From Pelodera strongyloides (taxonomy: Eukaryota; Nematoda; Chromadorea; Rhabditida; Rhabditidae): a stretch of DNA of 64,000 nt. The stretch's first letter is position 1, and every line of letters begins with the position of its first letter. The notes beneath the pieces are model-generated. The model was given only the letters and a program-made list of their open reading frames with translations, searched no databases and had not been told where the DNA came from. Positions 36,237 through 49,600 of the stretch are shown piece by piece. Both the position numbers and the translations under genes were made by a program. Location of the stretch: contig JAANDG010000242.1 of NCBI GenBank assembly GCA_036852015.1, forward strand, positions 1 to 64,000, in the 5' to 3' direction.

Positions 36237-37636
36237 TTCAATAAAACTAAATTTAAATTAGGTTGCTTTACCTTCAATAACACTTCCCATATTCGCCAAT
36301 AGGAGAAAAAGGCACTAGCAAAGTACGAAATCAAACAGAAAACATTAGATAATAGATACTTAAAAATAACAACGAAAACTACAGGCAAGCAACTAGAATT
36401 AATATAAACAAAGCAAACAAAAAACAGGACGAACAAGTAAACATGCAACTAAGAACAACATAAACAAACACAAAAGCAACACATAAAACGACTAAATAGC
36501 AAGCAAAAGTTCAAAGCGACGCAACATAAAGAAAGCACATCAACTGTCAATATTCCAACCAAGGTCAACCCATCGGAACGGTATAAATAGCCTCCCTTCT
36601 GGACCTATGCCTATAACTAACAAAGACACGTTGAATAAACACCCAAAGAGCAGGATATGTTACTCAAAGACGGGCATGCTTACAACGAAATCAACCCTTA
36701 ACAATAAGTGACAGTTGCAAAGAAATGACTGAGAAAACAGAAAACAAATAAGTCCATAACGACTGAAAACTGTAAGATTACGACTCGAATCGTATGGTAA
36801 TGAGTCGGGCTGCCATCGTTAGCTCAGCAATTGCATAAAACTCACCCAATACTTAATATCCATACAACTGCGTCGATCAAAATAAGTAGTATAAAAATCT
36901 CTAAATGCTACGGAATTCTCAACTGACAAAAAAAGACTATAAACTATAAAATCTAACACAATGACAGACTCGGCAATATCAAATTTACACATTTTAAGTT
37001 GAAAAACCAACCGGGGACGACAAGGAAATCGTCTTCACCACTTGAACTATATTCCCTGAATCCTTGGCTTGGAACTAGGGAGGAAGTAAGGCATTACCGT
37101 ATTACATAGGTGTATGCTAGTTTCCCTAAGCCGTAAAAAGAAACATGACTTGACTTACTTATTGACTTACTTATTATACAAGACTCCCAAGTGCTTAAAC
37201 AAGTTAAATTCATTTGTTAGTCACTAGCTAGGGTAAAATAAGATATATGATTCTACAAATTCTACATATACTAAATCTACTAAATAGGTCAAATATACGG
37301 TCAAATCAAACTTCCATTCATTCTAGATCAAACTACATCACTTCAGACTAGTACAAAACTAGCGCCAAAAACAACCCGCTTAGCCTTATGAGATCACTAG
37401 TCCTATTCACTACTATAGTCTGCGCATGCACAAATTCAGAAAGGTCAAAAGTTTCTCGCCATAAGCTCGCCGATAAGTCTGAAGATAGTTCGCGAATTTA
37501 TGTCTATACAAGCTCACAGGCGACACGGTTCCGAGTTCCAATACACAGCGTCTCCGAGCACACCGGCGAGCTTAGGCTTAGGCCACGGAAAGAAAGTTAC
37601 ATGTGCAAAAAAGAAGAAGAAAAGGCAATTGTAATG

Positions 37637-40600
37637 CTAAAACCCGTAGTCACTCGAACTGATCCCTAGCTCTATTTGGAACTCCTGGCTGTGTGCCAGA
37701 TTCGACAAGTCGCTGAAGACGTCCGGGTGCTGCACCAGTATGTGTTGATGAAGCAACTTGAGATTTCCGACCTTCTGAAGTGTAAAAGAAGTTGTTGATA
37801 CCGGTACCCAAAGTTGATACCGGTACCCAAGTTTTAGTTGATACCGGTACCCAAGTTTTAAATAAGTACCGTGTCCGTGCCTATGCAGGGTAAGCGGAAA
37901 TGAGGAGTGACTTAGAGATAGTCACCCTCTAATGTAAAAGCCTAAATGTTTTGAATAAATAGACCCATACACCGCCGTCGACTACCATAAAAATCAAAAC
38001 GATATAACGGCCGGTTTTTGTAAAACCTATGTTGGACAACTGCATTTCCACATTCTGCATACAAATGAATACAGCAAGACTAATACACGCGTAGCTGTTT
38101 GCATGCACTGCTTGGGGAACAGACGAAATTACCTTTCAAAAACCGGTTGCTATACCGCTTAATAACAGCTAAATACCTTCGAAAAACCAGCTGCTATACC
38201 GCTTAAAAACAGCTAAATACATTTGAAAACCCGGCTGCTATACCGCTTAAAAACAGCTAACAACCAAAAACACTCACCGCCGTGTATTCAGGCGGACCAT
38301 CCATGAATCGAAATGCCTTGTTTATCGCTCCCATGAAGCTGACAAACAAGTTGTACTTTGATGGGAAATCGCAGGAACTATAAAGGAATCGAATCGAGGG
38401 GCCCTACGTCGTTCAAGTGGTCAACAACTATTAATATACTATTAGTAGCTCAGAAAAATATTGGCTGGCAAATGCGGCCATTATCTACGTTCAATGTACA
38501 AATTCAGGAATTCTAATCTGTCCTCTCGACGTGGTCGTATCAAAATCATAATCCCTCGGGTGACTAGGAATGTCCGCAGACACTGTTTTGTCCATAGAAC
38601 TTCACTTATGATTGAGAGTAACCCTCGCCTATTCCTGTAAACCTAATGTTTTTATTTGGTGCTTTTATTTTAATCAGATTTACATTTTCACGTTTCATAG
38701 TTATTCATTGTGGTATTGCCTCGACAAAACTTGTGCGACATTTTATGTTCGTAATAAATGTTATGTTATGTTATGTATACCGACTAACCGCTTTTGTAGT
38801 GTAAAGATAAAGATCTGATACAGTAGGGTAGCTAATATTTATGGGTTAGTGCATAGATGCCTAAGAAATAAAACATAAACGATAAGCCTATAGTTATCGC
38901 TAAAAAAAGGAAAACGACAAAAAGGACCAACCATCTAGCAGAAGTTCGTATATCGGTCATGCGCAGTACAAAAGCCTCCTTCTGCTCTCGGGATACCGCC
39001 GGGTCACTAAACAAAGCTGCTTTATAAAGATCGGGAAACTAAGAGTTGCTGTTTTTGTTATTGTTGTTGTTGGTTAGGATCACTGGTAGATAAGATACCC
39101 TGCATTGGCTCAAACTCCGAAATCCCAATTGCTCAGTGGTTAATTATTTGAGAAACACAAAAAAAGAAAACCAAATACTTACTGAAATCGCCGCAATAGT
39201 TCATCGACTGTCTGCTTCACAATCGTTTTGAAGTGCTCCAACTGGGATTCGATCGGCCTCAACTGGAACAAGAATGGCTAATAAACCGATAAGTCTCTAT
39301 AGCGCGCGAGGGAGAGAGAGAGAGAGAGAGAGAGGGGGGGGAGAGGGAGAATATATATAGGGCGAGGGTAATTAGAATTAAAAGCAGGAGTTGATGTACA
39401 GTACGAGACACCAGCAAATGATTATACACGACAATGCTCACTCAATCTAAGCAATGAAGAATGGCTCAATCCTGATTTCTAATTCTCGAATTCTAATTAA
39501 CCAATTAAATAACAATAAACCACCTCGTCCTTCACGACAGCAAGCATAGTTGGTGCAGGAACACTCGTATCGTACAGAGCCTCTTTGAATCTATTGTTTT
39601 TGGCTGAAAAGTATACATTAATATTCTCAGTACACATCTTTATTAGCCACGCCACAGTCACTTCTTCCTCCCATGTTTAGAAAGAGCACACGACAGGGCA
39701 TTAGTTCGCCGGTGAGTCCGGAGGTGGTTCGCAAAATTCTCTCTGCTTGTGATACGTTTCTGATAAATCTCGCGTACCACCGACGAACTCCCCATGTCTA
39801 ATTCTAATCGGGAGGTGGTTCAGCTATGAGCTCTCCAAATTTATTCAATACCAGTCGGCCGACGCCGCCTTACATGGAAATATTATTGGTTTAGCGTGGG
39901 CATACTTATATACAAAGTTTCAAACGTTTCATAAGAAATTCACATAATAGGAAACAATTGCATATGCATACTTCGATATTGATCTGCGACACTCTTTTTA
40001 TACCGTTGTCGAAAATTTGCATTTCCGTAACGCACATCGGTATGCAAATTACGCTACAGTTACTCTTTTATATAATAAGATACTAATTCCGGCTGGCTTA
40101 GTCTATGAGCCACGAATAAGTATTATTGGACGAACTGCAAAACCAACCCTTCCTCGAGCGTGGCGGGGAGGGCATCCGGTCGGCCTCCTCACTCAGTCTC
40201 AGTTTCGGATTTTCCGTTGAACACTTCGACGAACTTGGCATTGAAAATATGAGTCCCTTTCCTTGTTTCCACTCCTGGATGTGTTTCTCTAAGCCCTGGA
40301 AACAGAAAATGGAACCGATCCAGAGGCCATATTCACCAATCAATACCCACGGGGAACTCCCCGCCTTTTTCTCTGCGCGTCTCACATTAGAATGCTATTT
40401 TCTGCCCCAGGGGAATATTTCCCGGAGGGAAACGGAGTGGTGAATATAAACATAAGGTAAGTGACACCTGTCTAGCTGTACCTCTCGTTCCGCTCCTCCT
40501 CTATCTGTCCCCCTTTCCTCTCTCATCTCACCACCCCTACTGAATGTAAAACGGCGAACTTCGAGGAAACGCCAATGGAATAGCGTACGTCTACCACAAA

Positions 40601-43600
40601 CCTGCCAATTAGTTCCAAAAACTCCTTGTTCCGCATAGGCGGTCGCTTTCAGACACAAAATTCTATCGTTCGTTAGGAGTATGACCGGAACCTGGAGACC
40701 TGCCGCTTGTTCGCGCACTAAAAATAGCCACATTCCTGCACAACGTCGAATGTTAATGTTAGACACTCGTTTAAAACAGATGCCATACAAGTCAAGGTCA
40801 ACTAGAGGACCTATCCACCACTCAATTCCCCATGGTGAATTCCCCGTCTTTTTCTCTGCGTCTCTTACATTAGAGTGCTATTTTCTGTACCCATGGACTC
40901 TTTCCCCGAGGGAAGCGGAGTGACGAGTATGGCATCGGGACACAATAAAGTAGACTATAAAATAAACACCAACATATGTGCTTGAGCCGCACAGCCGCCC
41001 TAAGTATCCGATCATCGTTGGATGTACAGTCAAAGCCGGACAAAGGTGCATTTCCCTGAAAGCGAAAGAGTGCAAAATTTAGAATAATCAATTATTTATA
41101 GTATATGGGCAGTATAAGAATTTGCATATAAAGAGGAATAAAAAAATCCAGTTATAGTTGAAGTTCAACCTACCGCCTGATTACTCTCGAGTACGACGCA
41201 TTCCGCAAAAGTTGGTTCAGTGTCTTGTGTGTATGAGAAAATTTGATTGACGACTGTGCGCGTACGAGCCTAAAATTTGCTAACATCAGATACATGCTAG
41301 TTTCGTTACACCCACCAGTTGAATGGTTGGACCACCCACGACGCTACTGCTTGGACCACCCACGACGCTACTGTTGGACCACCCACGACGCTACTGTTGG
41401 ACCACCCAATAGGTATCACCCAGTACGCGTACGCTACAGCTACTGATCGGACCACCCAAGGCACTATTGGCTGGACCACCCAAGGCACAATTGGCTGGAC
41501 CACCCAAGGCACTACGGACCACCCAAGGTACTACTAGTTGGACCACCCAAGGCACTCATCCAAGACGCTATTGGCTGGACCACCCAAGACGCTATTGGTT
41601 GTACTACTGATAGTAACATCCTAGACGCTATTAGTTAATCCACTCAAGTGGCTATTAGTTGGACCACCCAAGATGCTCTCGGTTAACCATTTACCACCCA
41701 AACCCAAATTGGTTGGACCATCCACATCGCAAATTATTTGGAGGAACACAAATAATGTATCAAACGAAATGTGATATATCAAGCTTCTAACGAATAAACT
41801 TCGAAATGCAAATGGTATACAAGCAAATTACATACCGCCAACGAACGCTGCTTTGGCGTTTCTTCAACACTCTTTAGATTATCCAGCTCTCGGATCACGG
41901 CGTGTGGAATGTAGGTGAATATATCTCCTAAATGAGTGTCAATTACGTTGGGCATACATCCAGTAGACCACGTACTTAGGTACAGGAAAACTCTGAGTTA
42001 TGTCTACTGTAGACGTATACTAGTATGTAGTATGTTAACAATGACTAGCCTAACAATAGGATGCTTTAGTTTTGGTTTACTCATGAATTTTCATGTTCAT
42101 TTTTTTCCCTAGGGATTGCAAATGGTTGGTACAATTGGTTATTGCAAATGGTTCAGTTCAGTTTTTGCCTTAGAAACTTTGATTTGGCTTCTTTCACAAA
42201 GCCGACACATACGAAACCAACCCCCGAACCCCCGGAATTGCAGAATATAAAAATAAAAGTTTGTACTATTCCTCAAATCCTCACTGAAACACGTACTTAG
42301 GGACAGGAAAACACTGAGTAATGTCTACTGAATACATATACTAGTATGTGACGTATACTGGCATGTAGTATGTTAACAATGACTAGCCTAACAATAGGAT
42401 ACTTTAGTATATGAATATGAAGGAGAAGAAACAGAAAAGAAATTACTTTTGACAAGTCTGGGAAGCGTATCGACACTCTCCACCAGAGCCGATGTATCTG
42501 TGACGACCACGAAGGGAATCATCTGGTTCTCCGCTTTCTGTACTTCCACTTTGGTCTCCGTTTTCATCTCTGTGGAGCTGATGGCCATGTCTGACGTGGA
42601 GCTCGAGCCCTGAAGTGTCCAGTGATCAAACGAAATCAGAATAGTGCTTAACACATCACCCTAACAATAAGCAAATTTCTTCGCTTTTCATTAGCATAGG
42701 CGCGCCCCCATCAAAGGTGCGTATAATATGTAGCGTCGTGGGTGATCCAACCCATGCTGCGTTTCATCACCACCACTACATCGGCGCACCATGTCGGAAG
42801 ATACAAATTCGAAGAAAAAGGGTGGCAATGCGATTGCGATACCACAAAGAAACTGCGACACCACTAGTTGCGTACTGCGTACGAGGATCTTATTATATAA
42901 AGGAGAAGAGTTTGTGGCCGGGTGAATTTATTTGTGATTACAACCACAACGACCACACCGAACAATTCCTTCTTTTCTTTAAATTTTTTGTATATTTATT
43001 AGACTTTAATGAGTCTAATAAATATACAAAAAAATTAAAGAAAAGAAGGAATTGTTCGGTGTGGTCGTTGTGGTTGTAATCACAAAATATGAGCCGTGAG
43101 AGACGACTTTTGTTACTCGACTTTGAAACTTTTAACCGATGCATACAAAATCTTTGCCGCTGGCGGGATTCGAACCCACAGCAGCACACAATCTCTCGAT
43201 TCACAGTCCAACGCACTACCTGTTGAGCTATACTATCCTATGATACGGGTAACTCTCTGCTATGCACCTTCAATGGAAAATTTGCATAGTTCCATTAGTC
43301 GAATGGAGGTCCGGACTCATATTATGCGTTTCCCCACCCCAATCATAAATGACTTTGTAGAGGTGTGAATGTAAGGGTCACATGTTTCAGTAGGAATAGC
43401 GAAAGTTGTCTTTTTACCTTTGTAGAGATTCCTTTTTTTGAATAGGGTAACAATCGGCCTAAGGCCGATTCCTACAGTTGGAGAAGAGCCCGTAGGGCTC
43501 TTCGAACGGCTGGTATGGTCATATTCAAGTTTGTGAAACTTACGGTAAAACCTCGAAAGAAAAAGCGCTATAAAAACATAAAATCTAAGAAATCTTACAG

Positions 43601-46600
43601 TGGGTTTCGAGTCAGATTCCTCCGCGCCTCGTCTCAACATTTGCACTTCGCCCGAAATATCCACGTCCATCATTTCCACGTCGGTACTACAGCTGGGGTC
43701 GCCTAAAGTGATGTTGGTCTCAAAACAAAAACGTAACAAGCTAACGACCGGTTTCGAAGCGCATACTAGTATAGACAACTGCATTCCCAACTGCTGTATG
43801 CAAATTAATATAATCAGACTAAATCGCGCAGTCTTAGAGTAGTAGTTTTCATACAACATATACGAATGCAGTCGTCCAAAACTACGTTTCAAAAGAAAAG
43901 AAAAACCGGCTGTTATATGCTTTAACAAAACAACATCCTCGTTCAAGTAATCCACATACAGGTGAAGACAGATCCAAATTGTAGGGCGTATAGCAGAGGC
44001 CGTATTCACCAACACACCGAGTCCCTCCCTGGGGTCACGAGAGCTCCGAATCTCTTCTGCTCTCGCACTCTTTAGCTCCAGGCCTCCCCGTGTGTTGGCG
44101 AATATGGCCTCTGGTTAACGCTAACTACTTGAGTTGGTACAAGATACAATCAAATTATAGAACACCAAACATCTACCTGCTTTCATATCTGCCTTCAGTA
44201 GCTTAGCATCGGCATCCATTGGTGGGGTAGTGCTGGAAAAACCTTTACATTCAAAACGATGCCCAACTAAAACAGAATACCCTAACCGCAAACCGCACAT
44301 ATACCGGCTTTCCTACTACTCCTACTGAGTACATATGGACTCTGTTTTAGCATTTTATTCTACTCATATTATTCGCTAAGTTTTCTGTTATCATCGGTTG
44401 TCCTACCACACAACTAATGTTTATATTGTATTTTGTATTACATATGTACCTCTGTTTTATCATATTATTTTACTCATATTATTAGCTAGTTATCTGTTAT
44501 CTTCCTAAACTTATGCGTGTAATATTAATAGAGTAGTTCTCACACAACTCACCCAACCACTATCCTCCGCAGCTCCTTGAGGACATCCTGGACCTGTTCC
44601 TTTTTCTCCGCTTCCGTAGGCCGTGCCGTAACAGCTGGTGGCTCACGGGGCCGAATACTGGGAGGAGCGGGGTGAACCTTCTTCTAAATATTAAATGAAG
44701 ACAAACTATAAGGGAGCACGAGTCGCCCCAGTAAAACCAAAGTAGAAAATGCCACCCATACGCAGTATGTAAAAAGCAGCGCTATTTTATATAGAACTGC
44801 AGTTCTCGAACATGTTTTAAAAACCGGACGGTTCACCACTTTAACCAGGTGAAACTTGAACCCATGAACGTTTCATCCGCATGCTTGTAAATAAGTAATA
44901 AAAGGTTAAAAAGGTAGAAGCTATGACTGTTCTTCAGAGCTCCGAACGAAGTGGTCCCTGCAGTCCGCTTGGTCTACCGAGGTAGTGCGCTGCGCTCCAG
45001 AGTTTCAGGCCATCCTTGATTACGGGATGGGTGGTCAGCCCTGATCCCAAAACCCCTCACCAAGTTTCCAACATGGTACCGTTTTTACCACCCGGTCGGT
45101 AGTAGTGGGGAAAAACGAACTTCACTCTTCTTGTTAAACGACGGACATGGTTTCAACGACAGTAGCTTCGGCAGAAGTAGACGGTCAAGTGGCTGTTTAA
45201 CGGCAGACGGTTGAGGTTTCTTTAAAAGAAGACATATTTATAAGTGTCACTGGTAGGTAGTGCGCTCCAGAGTTTCAGGCCATCCTTGATTACGAAATGG
45301 GTGGTCAGCCCTGATCCCAAAACCCCTCACCAAGTTTCCACCTGGTACCGTTTTTACCACCCGGTCGGTAGTAGTGCGGAAAAAAAAACCAACTTCGCTC
45401 TTCTTGTTAAACGACGGACATGGTTTCAACGACAGTAGCTTCGGCAGAAGTAGACGATCAAGTGGCTGTTTAACGGCAGACTGTTGAGGTTTCTTTAAAA
45501 GACATATTTATAAGTGTTAAGTGTCACTGTCTTTTACAACTGAGCACTATGTAACATACGTGTACGATTGTTTGCTAAATGAGTTAACCTTTTACAGTAA
45601 GCTGCAGAATCTATTCCGGTGCCCAGTCTTTGAGCACAAAATACTGACCTGTCACCTGTCATAAGTAACTAAACTATCAACAAATTCTGCTGAAAATGAA
45701 AAACACACCTGAGCGCGTTTCGTCGGTTTCATCCCCGGCCTCGGACCATTCGGCAATACAAAATCAAAGGAGTCGTATACGGAACCCGGATAATGTATAT
45801 CCTGCGGAGGTACTGCCGGGAAGGCAACTCCGCTCACCTGATAATATTTTGCATATACAGATCTGTTCATTACCGCAATCTTGAAAAGTATCACCAAGAT
45901 ATTGTTAGGATGTTAGTCAAACCAAGTCAACATCGACTAGTTTACCTAGCCTTGGGTAAGATAACGGACCTTAGATGTAGCATCGATACCGTACATCAGA
46001 CAAGGCAATACGCAACTGATTAACTTAGAGGTTGGTCCAACTGGGTCCTCCTCTGATCTCCAAGAACAATTAAAATAGTTACCTTCTCCGAATTCCTTTG
46101 AGAACTTTGCGGTTGTGACGGTAAAGCGGGGAAAGTGATATCGGCCAGCTGGAAACAAATCACTTTCCATAATGGGGTTTCCAAGTTTGAAAATGACAAA
46201 CGCCTGTCCATGTTCGGGTCAGTGTAAATGCGTTTGTGCCTTTCTCTTGACTACTTTGGCTTTATTTATTAATTGTATTTGGCCTTCAAATAAAACGTAT
46301 ATATACCTTTATAGGCTTCTTCTGTGGTGACTTCTGAGATTTCAGTGGCAACGGAGGTTTCTGGTCTTTCTTCTGATTCTTCCTCGGGGACTGTCGTAGC
46401 TTTTGGTCCTTCGGCGGCTGTTTTTTCTTTGGTGGTGATTTGGTATTCTTTGTTTGTTGTTGTTTTACCACAGCGTCCCACACCGGGACAGGTTCAGATT
46501 TAACCACTGTTTTATGCGTGTTTTCCTCCACATATTCCTGCTCCAAGCGCTAAACAATTACAGTTCTAGTACATAAAAATTGACTAAATGCCAAAACTAC

Positions 46601-49600
46601 CTCTATGACATGAGAGAGAGAGAGTAAGAGTACACTACAAAGAAGGGTGGAAGGGAACAGGGAAGCTAACGAGGCCAGCAAATGAAAAGTGTTTCACACA
46701 AAAAACACCACCTGTTGTGACGATTTCACAACCTTCATAGTTGCGTTGCTAATTGTATTTGTTACCGTAGTCAGCTAATTCAAATTCCCGCCATTCTTGG
46801 CCCTTTGTCATAGGTGCACCTGCACATCACTCATTAGTTAATTAACATGGCCTACATTGGCCTTAGTCGTAGTCAGTTGGTTGTCAGTGTCGAGAATCGT
46901 CGATTCGGTGGCCGTGTGCCACGATGGTGCCTAGTGCACAGTAGGCTTGGCCCTAGTAGCTAGCCATATTGGGGCAATTACTGTAAGACCCCTCAGTTGT
47001 GCCGAGAGCACTTAGGATGAGCCGAGAGCAACAGTCCTAGTTTTATTATTGTATTTATTCTGGGCCTAGTCCCAAGTGAACGTTTTGTCTTATTAATATA
47101 ATAAATAAATTATATCGCTCTCCCAGTGTCTTTATATACCAGGCCTCAGGCTACGGAGCGGAACATCTACGCAAGCACTGTTCCGTTTCTTTACCACCCT
47201 TACCTGTAACAATTCCTCCATTTCTTTAGACATATGTTTCGCATCTGAATTTGAGGTATAAGTCGGCATATCGACATCCGCACATTGCATCTGAATAGTA
47301 AAAGACGTCAATTGGGATTTGATTTGCTCATATGTTTACAAGAAGAAACGTCTCACAGTGTATACTCATTGTCAGTACTCAGCACCCATCCTGGAATTAA
47401 ATACCACAATCCCAGATAATAATCATCAAAAAAGGAAACTACATTTCATACTTTCTACTTCCATAACAGACACCCGGAAATAGGAAGGGTGACCCAGGGA
47501 GACAGGAACCTTTATAAAATCAACAAAGTAAACCACCGCAAACCAACGATAGAACTCACATTATTAACATTCGAAGATAAGTGCTGGACCTGGATTTCTG
47601 TCTGTTTGGTCTCAACTGGCCTCCGTTTCAAGCCGGGCTCCGTTTTTATCAGCTTGCTGGTACTCGCTGCATTACTTTGATCTCGTACCTTCTCGTTGCG
47701 CACTAAACACAACGACACCAATCACCAAGTTTATAGTATTTATCATAGTTTCAAGCAAATAAATGGGCAGCGAATTAAAAATTTACATACCTAAAAGTAG
47801 TGCGAACATCAGCTCTTAGTCATCTCAACTCACTTTCAGTCATCTCTCTCTCTCTCTCTCGAAGTATTCCCTGCTTCCCCCGCCTCTCTCTCTCTCTCCC
47901 TCTCTACCAACATGAGTAAAACACTAACCAGGCTCAATATCCATTCTCTTTTCTTCATCAGCAGAACTAGATGTTTTCGATGGTTGTTCATTATCAGCAG
48001 AACTTTTCTGAAAGCTCCTTTTCAGCTCCCTCTTCACAGGAGCGGCAGCTGGTATCGATGTGGTCGAGCTTGAGGTTGATGCATCTCCCCCAGGTCCAGG
48101 AACAGGAGGAGCCTCAGGAGGAGGTCCAGGCGGCTGAAAGCCAAACAATTACGAATAGACCAGACATACAGTTCGCTTCCTGTTGAGAGCTTGTCTCTTG
48201 CAATCCTGTGCTGATATGATAAACGGTTAGTTATTCATTATTAAAATTCCATGCGAAAAGTTTGCGAAGGAGGTGCAAAAGTGCGCATCCGAGCGCCATT
48301 ATAGAAATGCACCACTGCCAAGAAATTATTGATAGTTTCGAGATATTTTAACCGGCATGCGTAGTTTGTATCAAAAATCCGAGATCATACGTCAGAAGCA
48401 TCACGTGTTTTAGTCAAATTGTCAAATAGATTCAACAAAAATCAACGAATATCGAACTATCATGATAAAGCCCGATAACAGACAACTCCCGTCGAACAAT
48501 GCAAACGAGCAAATTGCATTATGGGTCGGCTAACTGCCTACATAATTGGATGTCACGTATTCAACAAATATCGATAATATGCTGGAAACAATCAGCAAAC
48601 CAGGAGGCCTTCCAAACGAGATTATTTAAGCGAAGGTTGGCTACAGAGGAAAGTCACACATAACCTTTTCTACTCTGTTCCTTCTCATCTATAATTCAGC
48701 ACAGTACTGTGAACCATCCCTTACTGAAAAATTCGTATCTAGTTTTGTTTCCGTAGGAAAACTAGAAGAACGAACCTTCACCTAACATTTTGCTTTTCCA
48801 AAACCCGTAAAGGTTTTACACCATACAAATTTTTCAGAATGCAAATTTGGGGAATCGAAGTCCTCGTCCTAGCGTTTTTCGGCTTCATTATTGACACAGA
48901 GTGAGTGAACAATACATATAAATGAACCCGATGGTCTATAGTCCTATAGTAGGCTAGTAAGCATTAGCTAATTAGCTAACCAATGGATACTGTAAATGGA
49001 ACGTGTCTGGACCGTCCAACACCACTGTTTCCCTTAGTGATGCCACACAATGCTTCCAGACAATCGCGGTCGCGGCACAAGCGCCAGTTTGTCGCCAATG
49101 AGGGCTATCAAAAGAACCATCAGATTCCCTACTACATTGATCCGAAAGTCCGAGGAGGTACGGTAGCCCACTCATCATGAGGGCTTTCAAGTAGCGTCAC
49201 GAATAAGAAACTCATCCTGGTGAATAGAAAGTATAATCAGAATTGAAGAACATCAATCATTTCAGTCCAAAAGATCATAAACGCATTTGGTGCCGCCAAA
49301 GACCATCTCGAAACCAGCACGTGCATTCGACTGGTGGAAAAGTCTCAGTGGACGTACGTTCTAATTTATAACCCCCATACCCGTCCCACCTTGGCCTTAG
49401 AGAGCCCCACTCAGCAAAAAAAACTGATTCTCATGATTTTTCATTATGAAGAACTGACCTCAAATGATACTCATTCTGACTATGCAATGTTAAACTGCAA
49501 GTAACAACTGCTAAACCAAGATAATTTTCAGTGGTTATGAGCACACCATCACCCGCACAGACAACGACAACGATGCATGCAGTGCCTCCCTTGGTCAAGC

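Larger units (their letters stand above)
34045..37636. other. Spacer between PIN genes C and B
   Basis: 3.6 kb without a supported gene. It has a GAGGCCGTATTCACC-type MITE (35189-35328) and a CT microsatellite (36109-36236). Two minus-strand blocks look weakly like exons: about 34440-34500 after a TTTTCAG, and about 35345-35420 ending before a GTAAGT. Neither could be joined to a neighbour. Confidence 0.45.

Noticed and set aside
36059..36448. A 129-residue minus-strand protein
   Set aside because: Half of it is translated CT microsatellite and no splice or domain evidence supports it.
41306..41537. Repeat proteins of PWVVQPIV or WTTQGTIG type
   Set aside because: They are translations of the minisatellite in both directions.
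43170..43250. A tRNA gene on the minus strand
   Set aside because: Only the D-arm and T-arm regions look right. The acceptor strands do not pair and the anticodon-to-variable region is too long, so it is listed as SINE-like.
49021..49059. Start of astacin exon 2 at the upstream TTAG
   Set aside because: That acceptor breaks the phase with exon 1. The CTTCCAG at 49053-49059 gives the same phase as in gene 2.
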